DNA from: JBFMAP01 sp964632135
GTDB taxonomy: Archaea > Micrarchaeota > Micrarchaeia > Burarchaeales > JBFMAP01
Direction: 5' to 3'
Length of the DNA stretch: 30,749 bases
NCBI GenBank assembly: GCA_964632135.1
Contig: CAZWEI010000007.1
Coordinates: 1 to 30,749, forward strand
Shown here: positions 23,677-30,749 of the stretch, one piece after another
How positions within the stretch are numbered: position 1 is the stretch's first letter
How the letters are laid out: each line of letters opens with the position of its first letter
Notes under the pieces: generated by a model
What the model was told of the DNA's origin: nothing
The model's database searches: none
Seen by the model: the letters and a program-made list of their open reading frames with translations, nothing else
Position numbers and translations under genes: made by a program

Positions 23677-23730
23677 ACGCGTATATTTTTTCATCTATAA
23701 TTTAAAAGTTTATACCTGCTAATTCTACCT
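23677..23730. promoter_or_regulatory. Divergent promoter region of tRNA-Ile and SRP54
   Basis: AT-rich 54-nt spacer. ATAATTTAAAAG (about 23696-23707) is centred about 29 nt upstream of the SRP54 ATG and about 25-30 nt upstream of the tRNA 5' end in the opposite direction, so one element may serve both. SRP54 has no ribosome binding site, which suggests a leaderless mRNA. Confidence 0.45.
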
Positions 23731-25044
23731 ATGGATTTGGGTTACGGGCTGCGGCGCGCGCTGGCGAAAATCACCGGCGCGGCAATCGTTGACGAGAAGG
23801 CGGTAAAGGAGTTGGTTAAGGAGCTTCAGCGCGTGCTCATCACCAACGATGTAAACGTGAAACTGGTTTTCGAACTGTCGAAGAGGATTGAGGAACGCGC
23901 GCTGCGCGAGAAGCCTGTTGCAGGCACGAGCGCGAAGGAGCATGTCGTGCGCGTCGTTTATGACGAGTTAGTGAAGATGATGGGCGAGCGCCACGAGCCA
24001 AAACTAGCGAAGCAGAAACTTCTTCTGCTCGGGCTCTTCGGAAGCGGAAAAACAACCACAGTCGCAAAACTCGCGAAATTCTACAAGGAGAAAGGGTTGG
24101 GCGTCGGCGTGATTTGCGCCGACGTGTCGCGCCCTGCCGCGTACGAGCAGTTGGAGCAACTCTCGCACAAGGTGGGCGTGGATTTTTTTGGAGTGAAGGA
24201 CGAGAAGGATGCCGAGAAAATCGTGCGCGACGGGCTCGCGCGGCTTCGCAATGACGTTATAATAGTTGATTCCTCTGGAAGGAGCGCGTTCGACCCTGCG
24301 CTCATAGAGGAGTTGAAAAAAATTGAGCGCGAGCTGCGCGCGGACGAGAAATTTCTCGTGATAAGCGCGGACATCGGGCAGATTGCAGGAAAGCAGGCAG
24401 AGGAATTTCACAACGCGCTCGGACTGACGGGGGTAATAATTACAAAAATGGACGGGAGCGGGAAAGGAGGTGGCGCGCTCAGCGCGGTCGCGGCTTCGAA
24501 AGCGAAGGTGGCGTTCATAGGGACCGGCGAAAAAATGGATGATGTCGAGCCGTTCGATGCGCCGAAATTCGTGGGAAGGCTTCTCGGTTTCCCTGATTTG
24601 GAGGCTCTGCTCGAAAAAGTGAGAAAAGTTGCAGAGGAGGAAAAAATAACGCCTGAGGCGCTCGAGGAAAAATTCACTTTCAAGACGTTCCAGGACCAGT
24701 TGCGCGCAGCGAAAAAACTCGGCCCTCTCAAGAACGTTTTCCAGATGCTGGGCGCGTCGGACCTCCCGCCCGAACTGATGCAGCAGAGCGAGGAGAAACT
24801 GAAGAAATACGACGCGATAATAAACTCGATGACAAAGGCCGAGCGCGGGGACGCGAGCCTTCTCAGGAAAAACAAGAGCAGGATAGAGCGGATTGCACGA
24901 GGCGCGGGCGTTTCGCCGGAGGATGTGCGCGAACTTCTCACTCATTTCGAGAAAGTAGAGAAGATGGTCTCCTCCTTCAAGAAAAACAGAGGACTGAGAA
25001 GGCAGATGGAGAAGTTGATGAGGTCTGGAATCAAGTTCGGTTAA
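23731..25044 (+). CDS. srp54: Signal recognition particle protein SRP54
   Basis: 437 residues. Binds signal sequences and, with FtsY, targets ribosomes to the membrane. N domain about 1-90 (MDLGYGLRRALAKITGAAIVDEKAVKELVKELQRVL). G domain: GLFGSGKTTT (G1), ADVSRPAAYEQL, DSSGRSAFD (G3), ISADIGQIAGKQAEEF, TKMDGSGKGGGALSA (G4) and FIGTGEKMDDVEPFDA. M domain from about 320 with the Met-rich, amphipathic helices that bind signal peptides (LKNVFQMLG, KYDAIINSMTKAER) and the RNA-binding RKNKSRIERIARGAGVSPEDVRELL. The length is normal. Confidence 0.97.
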   Translation: MDLGYGLRRALAKITGAAIVDEKAVKELVKELQRVLITNDVNVKLVFELSKRIEERALREKPVAGTSAKEHVVRVVYDELVKMMGERHEPKLAKQKLLLLGLFGSGKTTTVAKLAKFYKEKGLGVGVICADVSRPAAYEQLEQLSHKVGVDFFGVKDEKDAEKIVRDGLARLRNDVIIVDSSGRSAFDPALIEELKKIERELRADEKFLVISADIGQIAGKQAEEFHNALGLTGVIITKMDGSGKGGGALSAVAASKAKVAFIGTGEKMDDVEPFDAPKFVGRLLGFPDLEALLEKVRKVAEEEKITPEALEEKFTFKTFQDQLRAAKKLGPLKNVFQMLGASDLPPELMQQSEEKLKKYDAIINSMTKAERGDASLLRKNKSRIERIARGAGVSPEDVRELLTHFEKVEKMVSSFKKNRGLRRQMEKLMRSGIKFG

Positions 25045-25060
25045 GCAAAACACAACGACA

Positions 25061-25070
25061 ACATATAAAA
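25061..25070 (+). promoter_or_regulatory. TATA box for mscS
   Basis: ACATATAAAA, centred about 30 nt before the ATG at 25095. This leaves a very short leader with GGTTGGT. Confidence 0.5.
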
Positions 25071-25094
25071 ACTTCCTCGCGCCCATAGGTTGGT

Positions 25095-26057
25095 ATGAAA
25101 AAACGCGTGCTTTTCTTTGTGGCTCTTCTCTTGGCGATAGTCGCAGCCGTATATCTTTTAGAGTCAGTTCTGCCCTCTCTTGAGCAGCAGTACAACATCC
25201 CGAAAAACATCACGCTGCTTCTGAATAAGGTGTTCATCGCGCTTCTTCTCATAACGTTCGCGTTCGTGCTCACGTACCTAGTCGAAGGTTTTTTGAGGGG
25301 CGCGTTCTACGCCATTTCAGAAGAGAACATACGCACAATCACCAACGTGGTCCGCTACTCTCTCATTGCAATCACAACTATTCTCGTGATTTTTGTTTTC
25401 ATCGCAGATTTTTCAGCTTTCACACTGTTTTCCGGTTTGATTGGCGCTGGCCTCGCGATCGCGCTTCAGCAACCCATACTTTCAATAACCGGCTGGCTTG
25501 TCATAATCTCCTCGCGTCCGTACAGAATAGGCCATCGAATCGCAGTTGATGACGTACGCGGGGACGTGATAAACATAAGGCTATTTTTCACAGATCTTGT
25601 GGAGTTTGGCGGGCCCGGAAAAGAAACCGAGACTGGGCGCCTGATACACATGTCGAATAGCATGGTGATCCAGAAGGCGATTGTGAACTACACCTCGGAC
25701 AGCCCATATCTCTGGGACGAGGTCGCGGTTTCAATCACATACGAGAGCGACCTGAAGCTCGCGAAGAAACTGATGGAGGACATCGCAACCGAAATAGTCG
25801 GGGAAAAGATGAAGAACGCGGTCCGCTTCCTTTACGAGAGCAGGGAGTACAGGCTGAAGTTCAGGGACACGCACACCGCGCCGCACATATACGCTGTTTT
25901 CGCCCCCTCCTGGCTCGACCTTTCAGTGCGGTATCTCGTAGAGGCGAGGAACGCGCGCGCCATACACACGCACATAACAGAGGCGATATTCGAGGCGTTC
26001 AGGAAATCAAAGAAAGTCGAAATCGCGTACCCGCACGTCGAGGTTGTAAGGAAATAG
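25095..26057 (+). CDS. MscS-family mechanosensitive channel
   Basis: 320 residues. A tension-gated pore that releases osmolytes on osmotic downshock. Predicted TM helices at about 5-25, 38-65 and 88-112, then the pore-lining helix with small residues (FSGLIGAGLAIALQQPILSITGWLVI, about 118-143), characteristic of MscS TM3. The beta domain follows with YRIGHRIAVDDVRGDVINIRLFFTDLVEF and the family NSMVIQKAIVNYT. The C-terminal alpha/beta domain ends the protein. The ATG is preceded by a TATA box and short leader. It lies between SRP54 and the Fe-S gene cluster and has no evident link to either. Confidence 0.93.
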   Translation: MKKRVLFFVALLLAIVAAVYLLESVLPSLEQQYNIPKNITLLLNKVFIALLLITFAFVLTYLVEGFLRGAFYAISEENIRTITNVVRYSLIAITTILVIFVFIADFSAFTLFSGLIGAGLAIALQQPILSITGWLVIISSRPYRIGHRIAVDDVRGDVINIRLFFTDLVEFGGPGKETETGRLIHMSNSMVIQKAIVNYTSDSPYLWDEVAVSITYESDLKLAKKLMEDIATEIVGEKMKNAVRFLYESREYRLKFRDTHTAPHIYAVFAPSWLDLSVRYLVEARNARAIHTHITEAIFEAFRKSKKVEIAYPHVEVVRK

Positions 26058-26099
26058 CCGAGCGCACACCAGCCATACCACAACATTTAAATATCTTAT

Positions 26100-26113
26100 T
26101 TAACAATTGTTAA
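26100..26113. promoter_or_regulatory. Perfect 14-bp palindrome, probable operator
   Basis: TTAACAATTGTTAA, fully self-complementary, lies between a TATA-like TTTAAATAT (about 26087-26095) and the GTG start of the HTH regulator gene at 26117. It would cover the region just upstream of or at the transcription start, a common site for repression. Operator for the adjacent regulator is an inference. Confidence 0.6.
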
Positions 26114-26116
26114 TTA

Positions 26117-26509
26117 GTGATTCGTGTGAAAGCGCCCTGCCAGGTTGTTTACTGGTATCTTCTGCCCGCGATGAGCTCCGCGCTCTCGCGCGAGCTCGTG
26201 AAATTAGGCATTCCGCAAAAGGACATAGCGTCCGCGCTCGGGCTCACGCCTGCCGCGGTTTCCCAATACATCAGCAGGAAAAGGGGGAAGGAGATAAAAC
26301 TCGATAAGCGAACGCGTGCGGAGATAACAAAACTCGCGAAGAAAATCGCGCGGAAAAAAATGAACGAGTGCGACGTGATGTACGAGGTGTGCGGGATATG
26401 CGCCGTCGCGCGCAGGTCCAGAACCCTCTGCAGGATGCACAAGGAGATGACCAACCAGCGCGAATGTCACGTGTGCATGGACACGCGAGGAGCGAGCAGG
26501 CGCCGATGA
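26117..26509 (+). CDS. Cys-rich XRE-type HTH regulator (COG2522-like)
   Basis: 130 residues from the GTG at 26117 (a GTG at 26126 would give the shorter start seen in many relatives). The N-terminal segment VKAPCQVVYWYLLPAMSSALSRELVKLG followed by the helix-turn-helix PQKDIASALGLTPAAVSQYISRKRG (about 32-57) matches the archaeal predicted regulators of COG2522. The C-terminal part has Cys 92, 95, 105, 117 and 120 (CGIC, C, CHVC), a possible Fe-S or zinc site. It lies directly upstream of nifS and iscU, with a 14-bp palindrome at its promoter. I infer that it senses Fe-S status and controls itself and the Fe-S genes, an IscR-like role not shown for this family. Confidence 0.85.
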   Translation: MIRVKAPCQVVYWYLLPAMSSALSRELVKLGIPQKDIASALGLTPAAVSQYISRKRGKEIKLDKRTRAEITKLAKKIARKKMNECDVMYEVCGICAVARRSRTLCRMHKEMTNQRECHVCMDTRGASRRR

Positions 26510-26524
26510 TTTGCGGATGATTTT

Positions 26525-27766
26525 ATGAAACGCATTTACATGGACCATGCCGCGACTTCTCCTGTTGCGCCGGAAGTCCTCTCGGCGATGAAGCCCTATT
26601 TTCTGAAGTCTTTCGGAAACGCATCGAGCCTGCACAAGTTCGGCAGGGAGGCAAAAAAAGCACTCGATGAGTCAAGAACAACAATAGCTGGCGCACTGAA
26701 TGCAGATCCAGAAGAAGTCATATTCACGTCGGGCGGTTCTGAATCTGATAATTTGGCTTTGGTCGGAGCCGCGCGCGCGAACAAGTCAAAAGGAAATCAC
26801 ATAATAACCTCCGCAATCGAGCACCCCGCGGTCCTGAACACGTGCAAATATCTCGAGAAGCAGGGCTTCAAAGTCACGTACGCGCCCGTCTCGCGCGGCG
26901 GAATTGTCGATGTCGGGGCAGTTGAACGGGCGATTACAAAGGACACGAGTCTAATCTCAATAATGCACGCGAACAACGAGATAGGCACGATTCAACCGAT
27001 AAGGGAAATTGGAAAGATCGCGCGCGGGAAAGGGATTTTGTTTCACACTGATGCGGTGCAGACATTCGGAAAAATTCCAACTGACGTGCGCGAACTGGGC
27101 GTTGATTTGCTTTCGATGTCCGCGCACAAGTTATACGGGCCTAAAGGAGTGGGTGCGCTTTTCGTGAAAAAAGGGGTGCGGCTCGAGCCGCTCGCATACG
27201 GCGGAAATCACGAGAGGAATTTGCGCGCGGGAACCGAAAACATATCAGGAATAGTGGGTTTCGCAAAGGCGGCGGAGATTGCGCGCGCAGAGATGAAAAA
27301 AGAGGGCGTCAGGCTCGCGCGCCTGCGCGACAAGATGATAAAGGAAGTGCTGAAGATTGATGACTCGTGGCTGAACGGGCATCGCACGAAAAGGCTGCCT
27401 AACAATTCAAACTTCGGCTTCCGCTACATAGAGGGCGAGGCGATGGTTCTTTACCTTGACGCGAAGGAGATTGCAGCATCAACCGGTTCCGCCTGCTCCT
27501 CGCACTCGCTCCAGCCTTCGCACGTCCTCCTCGCGCTCGGGCTCTCTCCTGAGGAGGCGCACGGCTCGCTCAGACTCACTCTCGGCCGCGATAATACCGC
27601 GCGCGACGCGGATTATTTGCTCGAAGTTCTTCCACCTGTTGTTGAAAAATTAAGAAAAATGTCCCCGCTTGGGAAAGGAGTCAAATTCAAGCCGAGCGAG
27701 GGATACGAGCACGAAGGCACGCACGAGCGCGCCGAGGTGCACGGGCGCGAGGAAATCAAGTGTTAG
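26525..27766 (+). CDS. iscS: Cysteine desulfurase (NifS/IscS)
   Basis: 413 residues. Pyridoxal-phosphate enzyme that takes sulfur from cysteine for Fe-S clusters and tRNA thiolation. Motifs: YMDHAATSPVAPEVL at the N-terminus, FTSGGSESDNLAL, the H at IEHPAV, HTDAVQTFGKIP, the PLP lysine in SAHKLYGPKG (K202), and the catalytic Cys in GSACSSHS (C324). The C-terminus has an additional charged tail with many His/Glu (SEGYEHEGTHERAEVHGREE). It follows the regulator by 15 nt with a GGATGAT site and precedes iscU by 14 nt. Confidence 0.96.
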   Translation: MKRIYMDHAATSPVAPEVLSAMKPYFLKSFGNASSLHKFGREAKKALDESRTTIAGALNADPEEVIFTSGGSESDNLALVGAARANKSKGNHIITSAIEHPAVLNTCKYLEKQGFKVTYAPVSRGGIVDVGAVERAITKDTSLISIMHANNEIGTIQPIREIGKIARGKGILFHTDAVQTFGKIPTDVRELGVDLLSMSAHKLYGPKGVGALFVKKGVRLEPLAYGGNHERNLRAGTENISGIVGFAKAAEIARAEMKKEGVRLARLRDKMIKEVLKIDDSWLNGHRTKRLPNNSNFGFRYIEGEAMVLYLDAKEIAASTGSACSSHSLQPSHVLLALGLSPEEAHGSLRLTLGRDNTARDADYLLEVLPPVVEKLRKMSPLGKGVKFKPSEGYEHEGTHERAEVHGREEIKC

Positions 27767-27780
27767 TTTGAGGTTGTTTT

Positions 27781-28161
27781 ATGTACTCTGAAAAAGTAAT
27801 CCGGCATTTCGAGCACCCGCACAACATGGGCGAGATAAAAAACGCGGACGGAGTGGGAACGGTCGGAAATGTTGTGTGCGGGGACATAATGAAACTCTAC
27901 ATCAAAGTGAAAAACAACCGCATCTCAAACATAAAATTCAAGACGATGGGTTGCGCTGCAGCGATAGCGACGAGCAGTATGATAACCGACCTCGCGAAGG
28001 GGAAGACGCTCGAAGAGGCGATGGGAATAACGCGCGAGGATGTCGCCGGCGGGCTTGAGGGGCTTCCTCCGATAAAGATGCACTGCTCCAATTTGGCTGC
28101 AGACGCGCTTCGTGCAGCAATAGAGGACTACGGGAAAAAACAGAAGGGGAAAAAGAAATGA
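27781..28161 (+). CDS. iscU: Iron-sulfur cluster scaffold IscU/NifU
   Basis: 126 residues. Scaffold on which IscS-supplied sulfur and iron are assembled before transfer. The three conserved Cys are C33 (VVCGD, with Asp 35), C58 (MGCAAAIATSS) and C102 (MHCSNLA, with His 101). The N-terminus YSEKVIRHFEHPHNMGEIKNADGVG is typical. Its last residues are Lys-rich. It follows iscS by 14 nt and overlaps the pus10 start by 4 nt, so all are cotranscribed. Confidence 0.96.
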   Translation: MYSEKVIRHFEHPHNMGEIKNADGVGTVGNVVCGDIMKLYIKVKNNRISNIKFKTMGCAAAIATSSMITDLAKGKTLEEAMGITREDVAGGLEGLPPIKMHCSNLAADALRAAIEDYGKKQKGKKK

Positions 28162-29165
28162 ATGACGAGATGAGGGAGCAAATCCCGAAAATGCTGGAAG
28201 AGGCAGAGCTCGAACTTCATGGGATCGAGTTTTCCAGTTTTGTTGTTGGCTCTCTTTTGCCTGCGAAAATAGAGGCGGAAGAGGAACTTCTCTGGGAGAA
28301 AAACGGAATTGCGCGCGCAGCCGGCAGCGCGAAGCAAAAAATAAACAGACTGATAGGTTCGCGCCTCGAGAAAAAATTTAAAAAACGCGTCAGCCACGTT
28401 GAGCCGGACGTTCTGCTTCTTTTTGATTTCCAGAAAAACAAGGCGACTGTGCATTCAAACCCGCTTTTCATCTACGGCAGATACACAAAACTCTCGCGCG
28501 AGATGCCGCAGAATCCGATGCCGGCATACTACGCGAGTTCAATTGAGGAAATTGTCGGAAAAGTTTTGTGCGCGCATGCGCGCGGAGAAAGTTTTAAATT
28601 ACACGGGTGCGGCCGCGAGGACATAGACGCGCGCATGCTCGGCGAGGGAAGACCGTTCATCCTCGAGATAGCAAATCCAAAAACAAGAAACATAGACCTC
28701 GCGCTTGCAGCGCACGAAATCCATCTCGCGTCGCGCGGCGATGTTGAGGTTTTTGGCTTGAGGTTCGCGCGAGCCTGGGAGGTTGCGATGCTGAAGAACG
28801 CGCGCCCTGACAAAACATACCACATGAGCGTTATTACGGACAAAACAATAACAAAAAACGACCTCGCGCGCGTGGAGGCCATTTCCGGCGCGGTTGTCCA
28901 TCAGCGTACACCAACGCGCGTCGCGCACAGGCGCGCAGATAAGGTGAGGAAAAGGAAAATAAGGAAAATTTCCGCGCGCGCAATTGGTGCACGCAAGTTT
29001 GAATTAGAAATAACAACGAGCGCGGGCACTTATGTGAAGGAGTTCGTGAGCGGGGATGAAGGAAGAACGAAGCCGAGCGTTTCGGAAATTCTCGGATGCG
29101 ATGCGAGGTGCGAGGAACTCGACGTCATCAATGTAAGGCACGAGTTTTTGAGCGATTTCTGGTGA
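28158..29165 (+). CDS. pus10: tRNA pseudouridine synthase Pus10, N-terminally short
   Basis: 335 residues. Makes pseudouridine 54 and 55 in archaeal tRNA. The catalytic Asp lies in GREDIDARMLGEGRPFILEI (about 152-171), the family signature; GTYVKEFVSGDEGRTKPSVSEIL near the end forms the RNA-binding catalytic floor. The middle (FSSFVVGSLLPAKIEAEEELLWE, then VEPDVLLLFDF) is the accessory THUMP-like domain. Archaeal Pus10 generally begins with a CxxC zinc module of about 50 residues. It is missing here, and the ATG overlapping iscU confirms the short start. The stop abuts the convergent orphan. Confidence 0.92.
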   Translation: MNDEMREQIPKMLEEAELELHGIEFSSFVVGSLLPAKIEAEEELLWEKNGIARAAGSAKQKINRLIGSRLEKKFKKRVSHVEPDVLLLFDFQKNKATVHSNPLFIYGRYTKLSREMPQNPMPAYYASSIEEIVGKVLCAHARGESFKLHGCGREDIDARMLGEGRPFILEIANPKTRNIDLALAAHEIHLASRGDVEVFGLRFARAWEVAMLKNARPDKTYHMSVITDKTITKNDLARVEAISGAVVHQRTPTRVAHRRADKVRKRKIRKISARAIGARKFELEITTSAGTYVKEFVSGDEGRTKPSVSEILGCDARCEELDVINVRHEFLSDFW

Positions 29166-29657
29166 TTAATCGATTCCAATAAATTTGTTTACTTTCCCTT
29201 CCAACTTTTTCGCCCATTCAGGTATGTGGTAGTATTTTGTTCGAAGATCCGCGTCGCCGTATTCCAGTTCTCTTCCGACAGTTTCTTCAATCCCTCTATG
29301 TTCTCTTCTTACTACTGCTAAGGTAAATAATCGGTCAATTTCCTTCTTAAGCGTGTCTCTTTCTTTCGGGTCTCCCCCTATCCCATCCAATTTCTCTTTT
29401 AATGAGTTACAACTTTCCCGTCTTTCACCATACTTGAGATCCAAATTAGTTAGATCTTTAACTAGTTTTCGAATAACTCCGGTCTGTTCTAGGAGTTTTT
29501 GTTTTAGTTCCGGGCTACCCTGTTCTTGGAAATTCGAATTTCTCGCGTATTGCCAAAATGGGCTTGTGCTTCGATCCCTAGGTCCAAACAGATTAGCCAT
29601 CCCCAAAAATTGGTGCATCTCTTTACTATTACCTACCTTACACACTTTCTGAGTCAT
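29166..29657 (-). CDS. Orphan coiled-coil-like protein
   Basis: 163 residues, ATG start with a strong GGAGGTGGG ribosome binding site. The N-terminus (about 1-50) is polar and aromatic (KEMHQFLGMANLFGPRD). From about 53 the protein is charged and helical, with heptad-like Leu spacing (KQKLLEQTGVIRKLVKDLTNLDLKYGE, then RDTLKKEIDRLFTLAVVRREHRG), probably a coiled coil. The tetranucleotide GCGC, very frequent around it, does not occur in the gene, so its composition is unlike its neighbours. The gene abuts the pus10 stop with no spacer and carries the motif shared by two receiver-like orphans. No family recognised. Confidence 0.65.
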   Translation of the reverse strand: MTQKVCKVGNSKEMHQFLGMANLFGPRDRSTSPFWQYARNSNFQEQGSPELKQKLLEQTGVIRKLVKDLTNLDLKYGERRESCNSLKEKLDGIGGDPKERDTLKKEIDRLFTLAVVRREHRGIEETVGRELEYGDADLRTKYYHIPEWAKKLEGKVNKFIGID

Positions 29658-29670
29658 AAACCCACCTCCA

Positions 29671-29690
29671 TAGAATAAGTACTATCTTAT
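29671..29690 (-). promoter_or_regulatory. Shared orphan-gene motif, copy 3
   Basis: Coding strand reads ATAAGATAGTACTTATTCTA, 13 nt before the ATG. It has the same 14 invariant bases as 991-1010 and 11773-11792. A weaker TATA-like CTTATTAAG lies about 20 nt upstream. Confidence 0.6.
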
Positions 29691-29720
29691 AGCGATTCCC
29701 CTTAATAAGCGTTTCGGTGA

Positions 29721-29730
29721 GTTAATATTT
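29721..29730 (+). promoter_or_regulatory. TATA box for the prepilin peptidase gene
   Basis: GTTAATATTT centred about 26 nt upstream of the ATG at 29752, with no ribosome binding site between. This predicts a leaderless mRNA. Confidence 0.45.
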
Positions 29731-29751
29731 CTTTCGCCGCGTAATGCTCTC

Positions 29752-30624
29752 ATGGAGTTCGAGCTTGCGCGCGTTATGGTCGCTCTCGTGGGCGTGGGAT
29801 ACGCGGCCTACCTTGATTACGCGAACAACAGGAACATACCCGACTGGCTTACTTATTCGCTCGTTGCTGCTGGCGTTCTGGTGAATGCGGCGACTTTGAA
29901 TACCGGTGTAATTTTTGGCGCGTTCGCGGTCGCGTTTGTGATTGCACTAATCGGCTATCCGCTTTACCGCGCAGGCGAGTTGGGCGGCGCGGACATTTTG
30001 ATTTTCATCGCGATTGCGCTACTGCTTCCCACGCAGCCAAAACCGCTTCTCGCGCCTGCGCAGGCGGTGCAACCGATTTACCCATTCGTGCTTCCGCTCT
30101 TCCTAGTTTCAGGAGTTATTTTCACATTCTATATGCTGCTTCTTTACGCCCCGCGCGTCATCCTTTCGCTCGCGCGAGGCGAGAGGGTTGAGATAAGCAA
30201 AATGCGCGCGGCTTCCGCGCTCGTAATCATTGCTGCGTACAGCGTGATATTGTGGACCGTGAGTTCAATCCTTCCGTTCGCGCCGTTCCTCCTCGCGCTT
30301 GTGTTTTTCGTGGTTCTCGCGAGCACATTTTTCGCCGTCTTCAAGGAGCACATTGCGCGCGCATACCTGATTGAGTGGGTTCCATTCAAAAAAATTGACG
30401 AGGAGGACGTGCTCGCTCTCGAGATGATGGGCAAGAGAACGGTTGCGAAATACAAACTGCAGAAACTGCTGAGCGCGCCAGAACTTCAGAAATTGAAAAA
30501 ACTCAAACTGAAAAAATACCCAATCTACAAAAATTTGCCCGCGCTCCTCCCTCACGTTTTCGTCGCGCTCCTCCTGCTCATTCTTTTCGGCGACCCGCTC
30601 TCGAAACTTTATCCCATCATATAA
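29752..30624 (+). CDS. A24-family archaeal prepilin/preflagellin peptidase
   Basis: 290 residues. Membrane aspartyl protease that removes signal peptides from type IV pilin-like or archaellin precursors. The two catalytic Asp are in YLDYANNRNIPDW (D22) and GELGGADILIF (D81, the GxHyD motif). About six TM helices cover residues 5-20, 35-75, 83-97, 105-130, 150-195 and the end. Between them lies a long cytosolic stretch (about 205-255) rich in Lys and Leu, as in the PibD/EppA-type longer peptidases. The FlaK type is shorter. No pilin or archaellin gene is in the window. Confidence 0.88.
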   Translation: MEFELARVMVALVGVGYAAYLDYANNRNIPDWLTYSLVAAGVLVNAATLNTGVIFGAFAVAFVIALIGYPLYRAGELGGADILIFIAIALLLPTQPKPLLAPAQAVQPIYPFVLPLFLVSGVIFTFYMLLLYAPRVILSLARGERVEISKMRAASALVIIAAYSVILWTVSSILPFAPFLLALVFFVVLASTFFAVFKEHIARAYLIEWVPFKKIDEEDVLALEMMGKRTVAKYKLQKLLSAPELQKLKKLKLKKYPIYKNLPALLPHVFVALLLLILFGDPLSKLYPII

Positions 30625-30749
30625 ACATCACATAATAGCCCGCGAGTGCGCCGACCGCAGAGCATATGACGTTGGTCGTCGCCTTGTTCCCGAACCCGAA
30701 CGTCTCGAAAACCCCGACCACGCTGTCAATCAAGTTGCCGAAAACGCCG
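30617..30749 (-). CDS. DUF92 family membrane protein, C-terminal end only
   Basis: The gene runs off the right edge, so only the last 43 codons and the stop are visible. They read GVFGNLIDSVVGVFETFGFGNKATTNVICSAVGALAGYYVMFI. The GNLIDS motif and the N(A/V)xxN-type ending are those of DUF92 (TMEM19-like) integral membrane proteins. The last eight bases overlap the convergent peptidase gene. The function of the family is unclear; some relatives act on isoprenoid alcohols. Confidence 0.7.
   Translation of the reverse strand, partial: GVFGNLIDSVVGVFETFGFGNKATTNVICSAVGALAGYYVMFI

Noticed and set aside
23512..23694. A 60-codon frame on the minus strand
   Set aside because: It covers the tRNA gene and its introns, is not protein-like and has no ribosome binding site.
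1..30749. Frequent GCGC/CGCG runs as a repeat family
   Set aside because: They follow the GCG and CGC codon preference of real genes and do not form a spaced array. No CRISPR repeat-spacer pattern was seen.

Overview
This window is a gene-dense piece of an archaeal chromosome. Archaeal origin is shown by a histone, the aIF6/L31e/L39e/LX ribosomal operon, RNase P protein Rnp4, prefoldin alpha, SRP54 and FtsY of archaeal type, Pus10, diphthine synthase, the archaeal repair protein Nre, D-aminoacyl-tRNA deacylase of the GEK1 type, DUF63, an A24 archaeal prepilin peptidase, and geranylgeranylglyceryl phosphate synthase for ether lipids. Most coding sequence is rich in GCG/CGC codons. The bacterial-type NifS/IscU pair and the intron-bearing tRNA-Ile(UAU) would fit a DPANN lineage such as Micrarchaeota or Diapherotrites, but that placement is an inference.

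Layout. 45-1410 (minus): two receiver-like orphan genes in an operon, then a small Ig-like protein. 1547-5659 (plus): winged-helix protein, Lhr-type helicase, dtdA; dtdA carries an in-frame palindromic insertion. 5714-8447 (minus): small membrane protein, PrsW-like protease, Nre. 8486-11242 (plus): DUF63, dphB, YjbQ, NAD kinase, packed with almost no spacing. 11229-14891 (minus): receiver-like orphan, MgtC/DUF4010 transporter-like protein, GGGP synthase, SDR epimerase. 14984-16391 (plus): two unknown genes. 16402-16920 (minus) MBL hydrolase, and 16999-18129 (plus) RPA. 18137-23479 (minus): histone, ftsY, pfdA, LX, tRNA-binding protein, aIF6, L31e, L39e, a receiver-like gene, PDCD5, S19e, Rnp4. 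23518-23676 (minus): tRNA-Ile(UAU) with two introns. 23731-29165 (plus): SRP54, MscS, a Cys-rich HTH regulator, NifS, IscU, Pus10. 29166-29657 (minus): an AT-rich orphan. 29752-30624 (plus): prepilin peptidase. 30617-30749 (minus): the end of a DUF92 gene. No gene-free stretch exceeds about 140 bases.

How the genes work together. The core of the window is translation and protein export (ribosomal proteins, aIF6, RNase P, Pus10, DtdA, DphB, SRP54, FtsY), together with ISC-type Fe-S assembly under a probable autoregulated Cys-rich regulator. Scattered between these are seven orphan genes that use strong GAGGTG-type ribosome binding sites. Four encode receiver-like (CheY-fold-like) proteins, most of them without the phosphorylation residues, and one of these sits inside the conserved ribosomal operon. 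Three orphan transcription units at distant sites share a 20-nt upstream motif with 14 invariant positions. That dispersed, co-regulated orphan set, the palindromic insertion in dtdA and the doubly interrupted tRNA-Ile(UAU) are the main unusual findings.
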